Both the position numbers and the translations under genes were made by a program. Shown here one piece after another: positions 28,005 to 41,700 of a DNA stretch of 64,000 nucleotides. Under the pieces are notes generated by a model, which saw only the letters and a list, made by a program, of their open reading frames with translations, did no database searches and was not told the DNA's origin. The stretch's first letter is position 1; each line of letters begins with the position of its first letter. The stretch covers positions 1,180,501-1,244,500 of the forward strand of contig NC_088313.1 in NCBI RefSeq assembly GCF_910592395.1. Direction: 5' to 3'. The stretch is from Lineus longissimus. Lineage: Eukaryota > Nemertea > Pilidiophora > Heteronemertea > Lineidae.

Positions 28005-31000
28005 TCACGAGTGATACACCCCAGTTGCTATGGAGATCGCTTCCCTGCCATTTGCTATGGAAGCAGCTTCCCTGCCAACGTCGATTTCCTCCTCACGGAA
28101 ATGCTCGTCATCGGAACTTTGACAGTCGTCTTCGGAGGAGGTTCGGCAATGTTCGGCGTTATCGTCTGCTTCGTCGTGTTTCATCGGAGATTTCTCGTCG
28201 TCTGGCATTTCCTGTTTCAATCGTCGCCATTTTGCCCGTCTGTTTTGAAACCAGGTTTTCACCTGAAAATTGTATAAAAAGTATGATTACCTAATTTCAG
28301 GGGATATTAATGCAGGTGTTACGTTCTTTAGTGTGCCCGTTTCTGAGTGTTTTCCTTCAGGGTTTTGGAAACACTTGAGAACAAAGATCCTGTATGGCAT
28401 GGTGCTATGCGTCTGTGGTATTGTAGCCGACAAACGATTTGGAGCATTATAATGTGCGCGTACAACAACTTATGCAAAAGTTGCGCAACACCACTATCTT
28501 TTGGTAAATATGATCTGGTCACACTCTAAGAGATCAACATCTTGACAATATCAGGCCATTTCACTCGATACATACTTACTCCCTCAATGGAAACATGCGT
28601 AAAGAGAAGTCGTGTGCAAGAGGATGAGAGTGCAACTACCTGTCTTTCTGTAAGTTGCAGCGACTTTGCCAGCCTCTTGCGTTCCTGTGGTGAGAGATAT
28701 TTCTGATTCTCAAATTTCTTTTCCAATTCCAGCGTCTGCTCGTTTGAGAATCTTACTTGGCCTCCTTTCCGTTTGTGGACGGGTCTTTGTAAATAGGGAC
28801 CCCAGAACCAGGGCTTTGGGTCAACTGGAACAAAAAAATGACTTGATTTTGAAGCGATGCATCCTACAGGTAGTTGTTTAAAAGGGGCAAGAAGGGTGTG
28901 AGAATATCCAAAAAGCTTCCAGCAGGGCCGTAGGTTTTCCTTATATGATTCCAAATGAACATCGTCGCACTGCAATAAACTGGACATTGAAATGAACCTT
29001 TGCCATGCAGGAAGCCTAACGGACAAAAGCAAATATTTTCGCAAACATCTCGCAAACATTGGTGAAAGCCCTGAATATGAGTTCCTGCCTCCAACCAGGT
29101 GATCCCATGTCTCGCACTTTGGAGATCTAGTGGGGCTATTCGTGTTACTATACAACTCGGGCTCTCTGGACTTCTATTTGTTGTATATAGCCGTCCAAGA
29201 CTGCATCGTTGATATGAAGAAATGTCTTTCTGCTTTTATATTTCCTGGATATTTTAGTGGTGGTGGTCCGATAGCCCAAAAATATTTGTAGGGCGGAAGA
29301 GCGCCACCTTACCCCACATTCAAAGCAGTTAAACGTGTCATCTGTTGTCATTTATCATGTCTTTCATAAGGTCAATATACCAGATATATTTCATTTTTAT
29401 CCAATATAATCCAAGTCAATAGAAGTTAAAAACAACCACTAATGCATTTTCCATTTATTCGAGTGTCCTATTCAATTAATATCCAATTTTATTATGTTTT
29501 CAATGGGTCACAAGATAATTCTAATCTTTCAAAATAAATACTGGTCAATTTAACTCTGATAAAAAACTCGAAATCAAATGTTCGATTAAAGTTAAAACCA
29601 ACGATCGATAAACTGCAGACACTAGGCTAGGTAGGCCCAAGTTATCTGTCCGCCTTCTCGTCGCGGGTCCTTGCTACGAATTCTTTGAGTAATTTCGGGG
29701 GGTTTTGCTTGCTCACTGGATATTAATTTAACATGATAAGAAAATATTGGCGACTAAGGATTTAGGAAAGAAAGATCAAAGATATCATAGTCGCGACAGA
29801 GTTTGCGTTCTGCTGTTGTATGTGGCCAGGATGAGTTTGGAGATATGACTCCTGTCGCCCGAAGGACGGGCAGAGACACAAACGAATGGCACATTTAAGA
29901 TTGAATCTGTAGCGTATTCTAATCTCTACAAAATCTGTTATTTGGTGAAGGAAATAATTGAAATAATTCCAACCAACTCAAAAAGGGGGTTGAACGAGAA
30001 ATACAAAAAAGAGTAAAAGTCAAAAGGTGCATCCCATTCGAGCGGTATTTTCTTGTCATTTGGTATGTCCGTGACTGACGAATTTGTCTCGATGCAGTCT
30101 GGTCTTATCAGGATGGCAACTTCACATACCTCGTAATTGACAACCAATTAGATACTTAATAACTAATAGCTATTCGAGACGTTAAGATGAGCAGTGCTCC
30201 TAACTTGTCCGGATCCCAATCAATCTCGTCTCTAAACAAACAAGCTCTTGTGAACGTGTAGACTGTGTGTACATAGATATGTTATTCGGCCACTTGAATG
30301 AGGTTTGTGTAGTTGTTGACACGGTTTTCAGCCTTGTCTATAATTCTAATACTGTCAAATAATGGCGATTTGCTATTATATGATTTTAGTATTAGATTAT
30401 TAATATACTCAGTGATAATGCATAGAACAAATTGAATGTTGAATATTATGACATCTTTAATCATGTTTAATCGCTAATAACCGACCATATCAAAGGTATC
30501 AATTTCAGACGATGATAATGGTCGCCTGTCTTTCTAATCGCACAGCCGTCGGAGCAAATATTTCGTGTCCGTGAAAGCTTGTACTTGTTTGAAGGGAGGG
30601 AAAAGATGACCAGATAATATGGGGGGGGGGGGGGGCAATGTAACCTGATTGTTGGTTTAGAGGACTTCTTTGCAGACAGTGTTCTGAGTAAACGATGGTC
30701 CCTGACGATTCGCCCAGATTGATCGTATGCCTGTCCCTCTGTCGCGATGAGAACAACGATAAATGACATCTGACGACGACCTTCATCTCCTTGGGTCGGT
30801 CCCAGGCCTGAGGAGCGCGTGATAAAGTACGGCCGAAGGTGTTGGAACATGTTACAAATACAATGTAGGTTTATCCAGTTCATTTTGAAATAATATTCTG
30901 TTTTCTATGTAATTATTGTGCTGCATGCCCGACGGTCGTTTGAATTGGAATGGGTGTTTTCCGAAAGCTACATTTTGGGTCAGACCCGCTTGATTGTCCA

Positions 31001-33848
31001 ATCAAAAGTGCCCAATATCTCATCCCGGCGCAATGAATAGTATCGATCCAATCAGAAGGTTCCTCTATAATTTGAAGGGATTTTGTTGTTATCATTTTTA
31101 GTTTGATATTTCAGAAATCGGCGAATGGTTAGATTTATTTGAGAATTCGGCGAATTATTGAATTTATGAAATTCAAAATGTATTATCTATTATCGAATTG
31201 TTTGGCATTTATATTTCAAATGAGTACGGGACGGAACGACTTCATGAAATCGACCTGTTTCTCGTTCTTATCATAGGCCTACATGTGATATTGTAGTATT
31301 CATAGGAAATTAAAGTGCTTGTTGCGGAATTGTGGCGGGTTGAAATACTATCCAGGAAGTTGGTATTGTGTGAAGAAATCATGAATGAGTGTGATAATGG
31401 AGATCCAGGTCTGAATTCTGGGAAGAGGAATGGGAAACGGATGCCGCAAATGAAAGATAACCCAAACCACATGCCGTCAAGCTATAACATATATGTACAA
31501 TATGTAGGCCTCATTTTGTCATATGCAAATGTCACTCTCCTTTTGGGCCGCTGCGCAAAAACAACTGGGCCGATTTCTTCAAAGTTTGGTTTTTCTCAAA
31601 TCTGATTTTGGGACCCAAGATGATTTTCGTATTTCGGAACCCATGGTAACGAAACATTTTGTTTGTATATATTCGTGTACATTGGCATAGTGCAATCGCA
31701 TCTAAAAATTGCATCGATGCCATGGTCGGGGACAACTGAGTGATAAAGCATCAGGCTTGCACTAAATTGGACGAACTTGGCTCGGAGTGCAGACATTCCC
31801 GGACAATTAAAGCCACAATCGTGAGAAGGGGATGCACTTGAACCAATCAATCGGACCATTCGCCTCTAATTACACATCCGCCCTCGAACAATAGGAAGCG
31901 ATCATCTTACATTGAAAGTCGTCTTACACTGAAAGTCACGCTGACTGTTCTTTGGCATTACCAGCCTTTTCCACACACAAGTCGCATGGAAAAATAGAAA
32001 AATATTCCTAAAAAAAGGAAAATGCATAAAAGCACACGATGTGGTTTATAAAATTTATCGGAAAATTTTTTTCAACAGCAACCTGTTTTTAAAAATGTTG
32101 ATATTAGAGATGAAAAAATCTAATTTAGAAACGTAACCGTTCAGAGTTGGAAATTTTCAAATCAAAGTTCAATTTTCAATTGTTTTAGCAAAACGACGTA
32201 GCCTTTTAATAACAGGGGGTCTTGTAGCTCGTTTAAAGGAGACTGCGATCTTGGATCATTGTGTGCCGGATGATGAAGACATACAGCGCCACCATTGTCA
32301 ACTACAGAAACTATCACTCGGATATCGGAGTACTGAGGGCAGTGCATTTGGATAGTCGACTTTCCAATGATTTCATATCATTTCGGTTTTTTTTCATTTT
32401 GAGTTTCATTGGTAACCTTTTTATCTTCGTTGCCTGCTGATTGCATCTATCGTTTCATGCATTAACACATTCATCAGACGCAGGCAGACGATCTTGAAAT
32501 TGTTCATAATTGGATGCCTCGGCTCTAATTACACATCCGGCCCTCAAACCAGAGGAAGTTATCGGTTTTCACGTTTTCATAATTGCATGTCATGATCTTA
32601 ATACTACGAAAAACCATTCAAGTTCATTCTGTTTTGACTTCGACTCTGGTACTTCAAATTCAAATTTCATATCAATCGTTCATTAGACTACATACACATA
32701 CAGTTATAACCACAGCTAATCAAGGGAAAACTGAACAAAGTGACAAGATCAAACAGTGACGGACAATAAAGCGGAGGCCGAACGCCCCGCGATTGGGTTG
32801 CAATGCAGTTAAATAGCTTGATCGGCCTACCGCCCGTCGATCGAGGAACATTGTCAACAAAATATTGTCAAAATGTGAAAATCGCAAGTTTTAGTACTCA
32901 GTATACTAGTATAACTGATTGACTCAGTCTTGTTTATTTTCCAATTGACAATATCGTTTCCCAGCTGGGCAAACCGTATACTGAAGCCAGCCATGTGCCC
33001 CCAGGGTACTGCCAAACCCTCCAACAAGTCTCAGGGGCCAGCAGCATGTGTGTTGTGCGTTCACCGTGAGAAGTCAAGTGTTGTCCCTCCACTCGAGCGG
33101 GGACTTGAAGGAGCCTGCTTCCCGCTATCGCGAGAGAACCCCTGAGGTATGGGCTTGGTAGATAAATACTTTAGGCGATCCGAAGAGGTTTCTGTCGTTT
33201 GAATCTTGCAGGGCCGTAAGCTGGAGGGGGGGGGCAAAATATTCTGGCTGATTTTAGCTGATTTTCACACTAAGGGAGGGCAAAAGAGGTTCCCCCATGA
33301 CATAAAAGCTTACTACGGGCCTGTAAAGGGACTTTTCATCTCTGCATGGCGCAACCAATTGCAATATTGCACTCACCTTTCGAGTAGAAGCCGTGTCGTT
33401 GCAGAAGAGGGTGGACCCCAAACTCGGCCGCTCCGCTCATATACGGGTAGGAATTCATGGGCTGGATGGGCAGTAACTCGGCGGGGTTCCCCTGGGGCAG
33501 ATAGTTGAGGTAGGTCGGTACGTACGGACTGGTTAAACCTGGGTCGTATATGGTTGGCAACATAGCTGGTTCTGGGGAGAGTTGATACGGGTCTGAGCCG
33601 TGTGGCTGCTGCGGGGTCATGTGGAGCGGCAGGGGCTTGGGCGGGGGAGAGCGCGGTACGGCTCTCCCCTCCGTCTCCGGGGTGCGGCGCTCTTGGGGCG
33701 AGCGCACCGGCGGTGAGTGTCTATCCGCCTTCGTCTTGTCGCCGAGAATGTCTTCGATGAGAAATGACCTCCTCGCTGCGTGGACTGGCTGTGCCTTGTT
33801 CGGCCCGACAGGTGCTGGCAATGACCCCTGGTGCACTGGTTGCAGCAT
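28005..33848 (-). CDS. HHEX: Hematopoietically expressed homeobox protein Hhex (PRH)
   Basis: Hhex is a nuclear homeodomain transcription factor, mostly a repressor, acting in endoderm and vascular/blood development in vertebrates (family knowledge). Three coding exons on the minus strand join in phase: 33848-33377, 28824-28640 and 28262-28005, giving 304 aa. The N-terminus is Pro-rich and contains SFLIEDILGD (near residues 27-37), the Eh1-like Groucho/TLE-binding motif. Residues 159-175 include WFWGPYLQRPVHKRKGG, diagnostic of Hhex. The homeodomain spans about 176-235 and ends WFQNRRAKWRRLK, with Gln at homeodomain position 50. The C-terminal tail is acidic (SSEDDCQSSDDE, EEEIDVG), as in other Hhex proteins. 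Intron 1 is 4.6 kb. The homeodomain is interrupted by an intron after TERQ. The vertebrate intron just after the homeodomain (after LKQ) is absent here. A possible poly-A signal lies at 27650-27655. No disabling change seen. Confidence 0.96.
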
Positions 33849-36503
33849 TTTAGGGAATTATTCAAACAGTGTCAAAACCGCTCGTATCATAAACTCCAAA
33901 ATACGGTTAAGATATTGTCCAATTGTCCTGTGGTGATGAAAATCGATATGCTCTCCTCCGTTTTCTTCGCTTCCGTTCGAAAAAGAGAGAAAATTCCGCT
34001 GCGTTTAGAGCGCGAGTGTCATCGACTTGCTCTTCTAATCGACACCGGACAGTGTGAATGAGTAGGCCTCATACTAATCTAGGCGATATAATCAAGTTGG
34101 TCTTATCAGACGAGTATCAATCACTCTATCAAAAAGGTGAGATTTTGAACGAGTTGGTGTCGCGAAGTAAGACTTCAGAAAAAAAAACAAGGCAGGGAAG
34201 TCGTAGAAAACCGCGTTGGAAATATCTCACATCGACATTGGCGAGATGCCGAAAAGTTTTCTCTTATCACGTTGTCCCAGGTTCAATGAATGAGAGTTTC
34301 ACGACTGTCCCGTAACACTGCGTACTATCACTTGTAGAAACTCCTCTCAAACGCTTCCTCCCGGGCCAATAAGTCCTCGTTTAATTGGTTTTGTATTACG
34401 GCGACTTCCTCCGCTCATAGACGCTCCAACACGTTATCTGACCTCTCCACGCTTCCGAACGAAAACAAAATAGCAACACGCGTTATTACTCGTCCAAAGT
34501 CATGATTTGTTTAATGCTATTTAATTGGCTGATTGTGTTTTATTGGCTTTGTATTGAGAGGGTGTAACTGTACATGATATCGGACTGTCAATCAAAGTCA
34601 CGTGTTGATGGTGACCCGCCCACTTCTAATTGTCCCGGTGTTTGGCGAAAACAGGTTGGTTGCGATTTATCAATACCAACTACATTTTTCACAACACTGA
34701 CATACAAATCTGTCTCGCATCTTTTAACCGTGACTTCTTGGTCAATTTACCACTGTCTGAGAGTGTTTCTCAAAGAGCAACAGCCCTCAAACGCACGGAC
34801 ATTCTCTGCTATCCTGAGATGGACCGGCAACTGGTTCCACAGAAACTGCGGACCTCGCGCCGGCCGAAAGACGTCTGTCCCAAGTATTCAGTCGTGCGCT
34901 TGACCAGGCTGAGGCATACCACCAGACTTATATTTTACTGGGGTGGGGGTGGGGGTGGGTCGCATTGTCAAAAGCTCGGAGTCGCCGCAGTAGCCTGACG
35001 GGACACGATAATTACGATGATGTCTTGCAAGTCACTTGACGGAAAGTCGATGTTTCTTAGATTAAAAAGAGATTCTAAAAAAAACACGCGAATTATCATC
35101 ATCGTCATAAGATGCAACTTGCGAAAAGCGGGGTGTAAACAAATAGTGAAGATGGCACAGTCCCGGGGCCATGGTGCGGCCATTGAACCGGGCGAGACGG
35201 CGCGTCTCCAGAGGCAAACTCGAGGACAGAAAAACCTCGGCTCAATATTTGCCCGAGTTTAAGTCAAGGGTTTATTGAGTAAACGTAGAAGAGATTATTG
35301 CGACCGGCAGCTCTTCTCGGCATTATCGATAAATTTACACAAGGGGACACTTAAGTCCCTTTTAATAAAGCCTATTCGGAGTCTTTCAATACCCTAACCG
35401 ATTTTATTGACGAAGAAAAGTAACGCCCCCAATCAAAGGAAGAATAAGCTGCGTTAGTTGGTGAGTGACCGCTAAGATTTGTTGTGTTGGAGATTTTTTG
35501 CGTTTTTAAAACAAATCATTGGGTTTAGGAAAACAGGGGAGCATAACCTAAGAAAAGGGGAGAAAATGTCGGCCTTTTTCCCGTCGCTTTGGGAAGAAGA
35601 TTTGCATTCTCGGCGACATGAAATCTCTTTGATAAAGTTACGATTTAAAAAAAGGCAAACATAGCCAGTTCAAAGGTGATAAAAGACCACCTAGGTTGTT
35701 GTTGGAGCCTCTTCATCTTGACATACAGGGCTTCTAGATCGCAAAGTCCCTTAAGAACTGCCTAAGTCCTTGACTCGGAGAGTCTTGCTTTCTCATCTTC
35801 TTCCTATTGAATCTTATTCTCACTTTTGGCGACTTTCTACTTTTCTCCACAATATAAACAAACACCTGCGACATGTCTGATACGATAGCCAAGCTTTTAT
35901 TGCCGCTCGTTTCCTTTTCTTCTTCCTCTAATTCTCCTTCACAATCAATTGTTTTATTTACAGCTACGGGCGTCTCGGTGCAGAGAGAGCAGAGAAATAC
36001 TCCGAAATCAAAATACGTTTTGTAAATGCCTTTCTCCGTTCCAAGGTGTCGTGTCCTATTGTTACCACCAACAAGGACCTTTTAGAAAACGTAACGTTTG
36101 TATATAAAACTCATAAACACACCAATTATCATTTCTCACGTCTCGCGTACATCAGTAATGCCGCCATCTTGGCGAGAGTTTGTTGTCAGTCTTCAAGCAC
36201 CGTGTCTTTCGCACGTTTTGGGCCAAAATCCTAAACGCTGTCTTCTATCTTACCGCTCTCGGCCAAACTCGGCTATTAGCGGGCAATTATTTCACGGCGA
36301 TCGTGTGTAATTTGGCCATCCAAATGAGTTGTTCTCAGGTAAGGCCAGATTCGAGACGCTTTAGGCGCAAACCGGCACTATTTCTCGTCTCGCAGGGTGT
36401 GAATAAACCCTACCGATTACGTCATCGTTGTGCCTGCATGGTGACGTCACTCCTGGGCCTCTTTTAATTGATGTGAGAGCCATGTCGTGATTTGGATCAA
36501 AAC
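33849..36503. other. Hhex 5' flank
   Basis: This stretch should contain the Hhex promoter and 5' UTR. No second gene is recognisable on either strand. A G-rich run (GGTGGGGGTGGGGGTGGG) lies near 34940-34958, and ATTGG words near 34520-34550. I cannot point to a specific transcription start. Confidence 0.45.
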
Positions 36504-38747
36504 AATCATCTACGGTGGCCCATTAGGGACATCATGTTTTTTTTTAGATTCAAATACGATTTTTTTTTCTCGAATTTTCTCCACGGAATTAAGTATTTTC
36601 TCCACGGAATTAAGTATTTTCTCCACGGAAATAAATACTTTTCTCCACGGAAATAACATTTATCTCCACGGAAATAACATTTATCTCCACGGAAATAAAT
36701 ACTTTTCTCCACGGAAATAAATACTTTTCTCCACGGAAATAACATTTATCTCCACGGAAATAACATTTATCTCCACGGAAATAAATACTTTTCTCCACGG
36801 AAATAAATATTTTTCTCCACGGAAATAACATTTATCTCCACGGAAATAAATACTTTTCTCCACGGAATTAAGTATTTTCTCCGCGGAAATAACATTTATC
36901 TCCACGGAAATAAATACTTTTCTCCACGGAAATAAATACTTTTCTCCACGGAAATAAATACTTTTCTCCACGGAAATAACATTTATCTCCACGGAAATAA
37001 CATTTATCTCCACGGAAATAAATACTTTTCTCCACGGAAATAAATATTTTTCTCCACGGAAATAACATTTATCTCCACGGAAATAAATACTTTTCTCCAC
37101 GGAATTAAGTATTTTCTCCGCGGAAATAACATTTATCTCCACGGAAATAAATACTTTTCTCCACGGAAATAAATACTTTTCTCCACGGAATTAAGTATTT
37201 TCTCCGCGGAAATAAATAATTGATTCCGCTGATATGATTGGTCCTGCATTTTAGAGGACGAGGTCAAGGTGAAACTATTAACCCTTAAACCCCAACCTTG
37301 CGGTAGGCTCGGGAACCAAGCTGTACAGGCGCTGCCCGCTGGAACACGAGGCCGCTTGTCAATCCCGTTTGACATTGTCAGATCTGACTATACGTGTATA
37401 GTGTTGGCATGAAGACTGTGGAAGATGTAAGTAACACGATGATTGTCAGATTTGATACGTTTTGAATCATAAAAATGCAGTTGGTAGCATCTTTGTAGAG
37501 TGGCCTAGTATCAGTGAAGAAAACGGTACGTGGAGACCCACTGCCGATGTTATGTATAGCTAGCTACTGCGCGCGATAGCTAGCTATACATAACATCGGC
37601 AGTGGGTCTCCACGTACCGTTTTCTTCACTGATACTAGGCCACTCTACAAAGATGCTACCAACTGCATTTTTATGATTCAAAACGTATCAAATCTGACAA
37701 TCATCGTGTTACTTACATCTTCCACAGTCTTCATGCCAACACTATACACGTATAGTCAGATCTGACAATGTCAAACGGGATTGACAAGCGGCCTCGTGTT
37801 CCAGCGGGCAGCGCCTGTACAGCTTGGTTCCCGAGCCTACCGCAAGGTTGGGGTTTAAGGGTTAATAGTTTCACCTTGACCTCGTCCTCTAAAATGCAGG
37901 ACCAATCATATCAGCGGAATCAATTATTTATTTCCGCGGAGAAAATACTTAATTCCGTGGAGAAAAGTATTTATTTCCGTGGAGAAAAGTATTTATTTCC
38001 GTGGAGATAAATGTTATTTCCGCGGAGAAAATACTTAATTCCGTGGAGAAAAGTATTTATTTCCGTGGAGAAAAGTATTTATTTCCGTGGAGATAAATGT
38101 TATTTCCGCGGAGAAAATACTTAATTCCGTGGAGAAAAGTATTTATTTCCGTGGAGAAAAGTATTTATTTCCGTGGAGATAAATGTTATTTCCGTGGAGA
38201 TAAATGTTATTTCCGTGGAGAAAAGTATTTATTTCCGTGGAGAAAAGTATTTATTTCCGTGGAGATAAATGTTATTTCCGTGGAGAAAAATATTTATTTC
38301 CGTGGAGAAAAGTATTTATTTCCGTGGAGATAAATGTTATTTCCGTGGAGATAAATGTTATTTCCGTGGAGAAAAGTATTTATTTCCGTGGAGAAAAGTA
38401 TTTATTTCCGTGGAGATAAATGTTATTTCCGTGGAGAAAAATATTTATTTCCGTGGAGAAAAGTATTTATTTCCGTGGAGATAAATGTTATTTCCGTGGA
38501 GATAAATGTTATTTCCGTGGAGAAAAGTATTTATTTCCGTGGAGAAAAGTATTTATTTCCGTGGAGATAAATGTTATTTCCGTGGAGATAAATGTTATTT
38601 CCGTGGAGAAAAGTATTTATTTCCGTGGAGAAAATACTTAATTCCGTGGAGAAAATACTTAATTCCGTGGAGAAAATTCGAGAAAAAAAAATCGTATTTG
38701 AATCTAAAAAAAAACATGATGTCCCTAATGGGCCACCGTAATCATCT
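36504..38747. mobile_element. Foldback transposon: 2.2-kb palindrome with 8-bp target duplication
   Basis: The left arm (36512-37566) and right arm (37577-38739) are reverse complements around a 10-bp GC-rich spacer, CTGCGCGCGA. The termini read ACGGTGGCCCATTAGGGACA, and AATCATCT occurs directly outside both ends (36504-36511 and 38740-38747), a perfect 8-bp duplication. Each arm has two parts. The outer domain is a tandem array of 20-22-bp units around CTCCACGGAAAT. The inner domain is a unique sequence of about 350 bp that appears identical in both arms: the same 80-codon frame reads from 37375 leftwards and from 37768 rightwards. Arm lengths differ (1055 and 1163 bp) because the outer arrays have different copy numbers. 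This two-domain architecture matches the foldback class (Drosophila FB, sea urchin TU). No transposase is present, so it is non-autonomous. Confidence 0.93.
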
Positions 38748-41700
38748 GATCCGTCGGACTTAAAATCCACTCGGACATTTTTAGAGTCGGTTGAGTCTAA
38801 TATGAACTGCAAATAGCATTGCACGATGAGTCAGTCCTTCGGCCATTATACAAGAAGGCGGAGGGGAAGGAAAATGTGACCGCCCCCTCCGCCGATAGGA
38901 TTCTCCTCTGCCGCGGCCGACTGAGGTCTTAACTTCGATCTCCTGATGATCATGTTTACACAATCGCTCTAGAAAAAGAGTTATACGAAGTAACACGTGC
39001 GCCACCAATTAGATAGAAAAACTAAGTCTCGTGCAACTCTAATTAGCCTTTTCTCATGAATAGGCCTGATATCTGGAAGCTGTTTGAAATCGATTCGCAC
39101 GAATCGTGTCAGAGGAACAGCACTCGCATGTTAACATGCATTGTTTTCGAACTCTTCTTTTCAATTACATTTTGAAAGTTCTGCTGCCTTCTCTGTCAGA
39201 TAATGCAGTAATCTAGATGTTACGTCCATGGTCAGATCAAACATGGTCGTAATATGGAATCAAGCCTATTACTTCAGGATCAACCCAGCACTACTTTACC
39301 ACCAAGTCATTTCCCTTCGATATACCGGTATGCCTTATATCTTTTCTGAAAAATAATGCTTTCATGAGCTTATTTCTTATATATTTACCACTCCTTATAC
39401 CAACCTCTTTGCTATCTTCAAACGCCTTCCTTCGACCAACAGAGCGCACAACCGTGAGGACTATAGTGTCTCAATCATATTGACAAATATCAAGTCCCAA
39501 TGACCCAAGATAAAACGACAAATTGGCCTGATAAAGTGTCGGCTGGCGCCAACGGGTCCCCGATCACCGGCTGCCCACTTGAGGCCAATAGTCTTGTCAA
39601 ATATCCTCATCGACGCTAATATACAACCTCTTGACATCCTTATTGTCATAATATGGGCCTTTGATAGCGTTCAATAGGGGTATCAAATTCTTGAGCACCG
39701 TGTAATACCGTTGTTAAATGATGACAAATTAATGCCTTGGGTTCAACTACTTGAACTCACCTCGCTTCCAGGTGGTTTCCAATCACCTGTTGAGAGGTCT
39801 CTCCTCGGTGTAATAGTTGAACATGTCACACTGGTTTATTATGCAGCGGTGATCCGGCTTCCGTCAAGTTCCCGCCAAAAGAGACTTGGCGGGAACGTAA
39901 CGGGAGTCGGCGGCAGACCTGCTGCATTAGGCCTACTCATATTAAAGCAAATGCGAATTTTTTCCGTTCAGCAATGCTGACCTTCCGTCTAGTACTCGCG
40001 GTTGTCAAGCACAGCCTGTCTCCGAGGTTGACATATCTGTTTATCTACACATCAAATGTCAATATTGAGCATCATATGAAAATAGGTGGAATTTAATAGA
40101 CCGCAGTATAAGGTTTATAAAGTAATCATATTAAAAACTCAAGAGCAGATACTAACAGAAACACGACTTTGCGTCTGCGGGGTTTGTCGGGTGTCGGTGA
40201 AAAATGGAGAAAAGACGGCGAAATGACGAATGAAATAGTAACGAAATGGAAATTAACCCATGTGGCAGATTGTGGTCTGCAGATTTTGGTTCGAATGGAT
40301 GGAACTAAATCAGAACAGCAATTGATGGGCAGCGTGTTATAATGGTCGACTTAATGGCTTTATTTGCTAAAAAACAGCAATAGCATCCTGAGAATCAGGG
40401 CTTTTCCACTCCTACATCAAGAGGCGGAATACAGTACATGTATATCGGAAACCCCTTCTACACGAGGATGCAGCCATCCTTGCTAATGTTACTGCTAGGC
40501 CTCGTCCAAAGTCTGCAAGGTCGACATTTCAGCCAGGGCCGACCGCCATTCATTTCTATTTCACATCTGTTTCATTTCTAGACTTCATTTCTTGTTTTAC
40601 AGGCGCCCGTTTTTCTTTCACGTGTAACGGCACGTATTGTGCAGTGCCTCCATCATTGGACACTGCTAAACACGCCTTATCAAAAGGAATCGTGCTCCCT
40701 TTGATGAGTTACAAGTATTCACATATTTCAAGGTGTGCCGATCTTCGAATATTTCTTACTAAACGAAAATCGATTTCGATATCAGCACGGGAACAATCCT
40801 CTTCAGTTCTTCTGTCGAGTTATAATTGAAACCGCGTTACAACACCACGTGATCCAATTAAATCAAGTACGATCAATTAACGCCTAATCTAATCAATTAA
40901 ATTATAGTGATAGGTTTTCAGCAATGCTGTCGGTGGCCTGATTTGAAGTGTCAATGTTTTCCAATACTCAAGTGATAAGGACACAGTACTCGCAATTGTA
41001 CGAGACAGACTGGAAGAGGACCATACCCGGTTTCAACTCCAAAATACCGAATGAACTGTAATTTTGGTAGACTACTAGATCAATATATTGGTTCTAGTTA
41101 CCTTGAGCATAAGGATGCAACACGTAACGATATTTCACCCTGCTCGACCACTGTCAGCAGTACTTTGAATGCGTCATTCTCACAACAGTTCCGATAACTC
41201 AGGAGAACGCTTATTTCGTCCTTAAAAAAAGACAGTTGCCCTAACATGGCCGGTGCTATTGTACTGTTACCCGAGATGTAATCTGGGTCTTTTTGGGTTG
41301 ATACCGACTCTGTGGACAGTAGAGATCAGCCTGGTGCCAGCGAACGCCGAGGACAAACTCGGCCCTGGTTTATATCAAATACGGGCTTTCATGCTACACG
41401 GAAGGTTGCGTAAGTCAGGGGGATTCGTTTGTCTAACGTCCTCGGGGCAAACACACAGGACTCCCTCCCAGCCTATAATTGGTCTATAATTGCACAATAA
41501 AGACATGTATATACAATCATTGTCGGTACTTTAATGTTCCTAATAACTGCCGAAAGTGGCTATAGATTGAGTTAGTTAAACTTGCTGCTTTTGTCGCCAA
41601 CAATAGATATTGACATGGTTGTGTCGTTCACGAGGCTTTGTCAATTTGTGTTCGGCCTGGCCGGGGTTCCGAATGCGCCGTGGCGCTGGCTGGGCCCCAC

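Noticed and set aside
28864-29351. Extra upstream coding for Hhex in the open frame leading into exon 2
   Set aside because: A good acceptor (TTCCAG) at 28825-28826 and phase agreement with exon 1 at 33377 show that this stretch is intron.
36506-38763. Many overlapping frames reading FRGEKYLFPWR-type repeats
   Set aside because: They are translations of the 20-22-bp tandem units in the foldback element's arms; no conserved protein.
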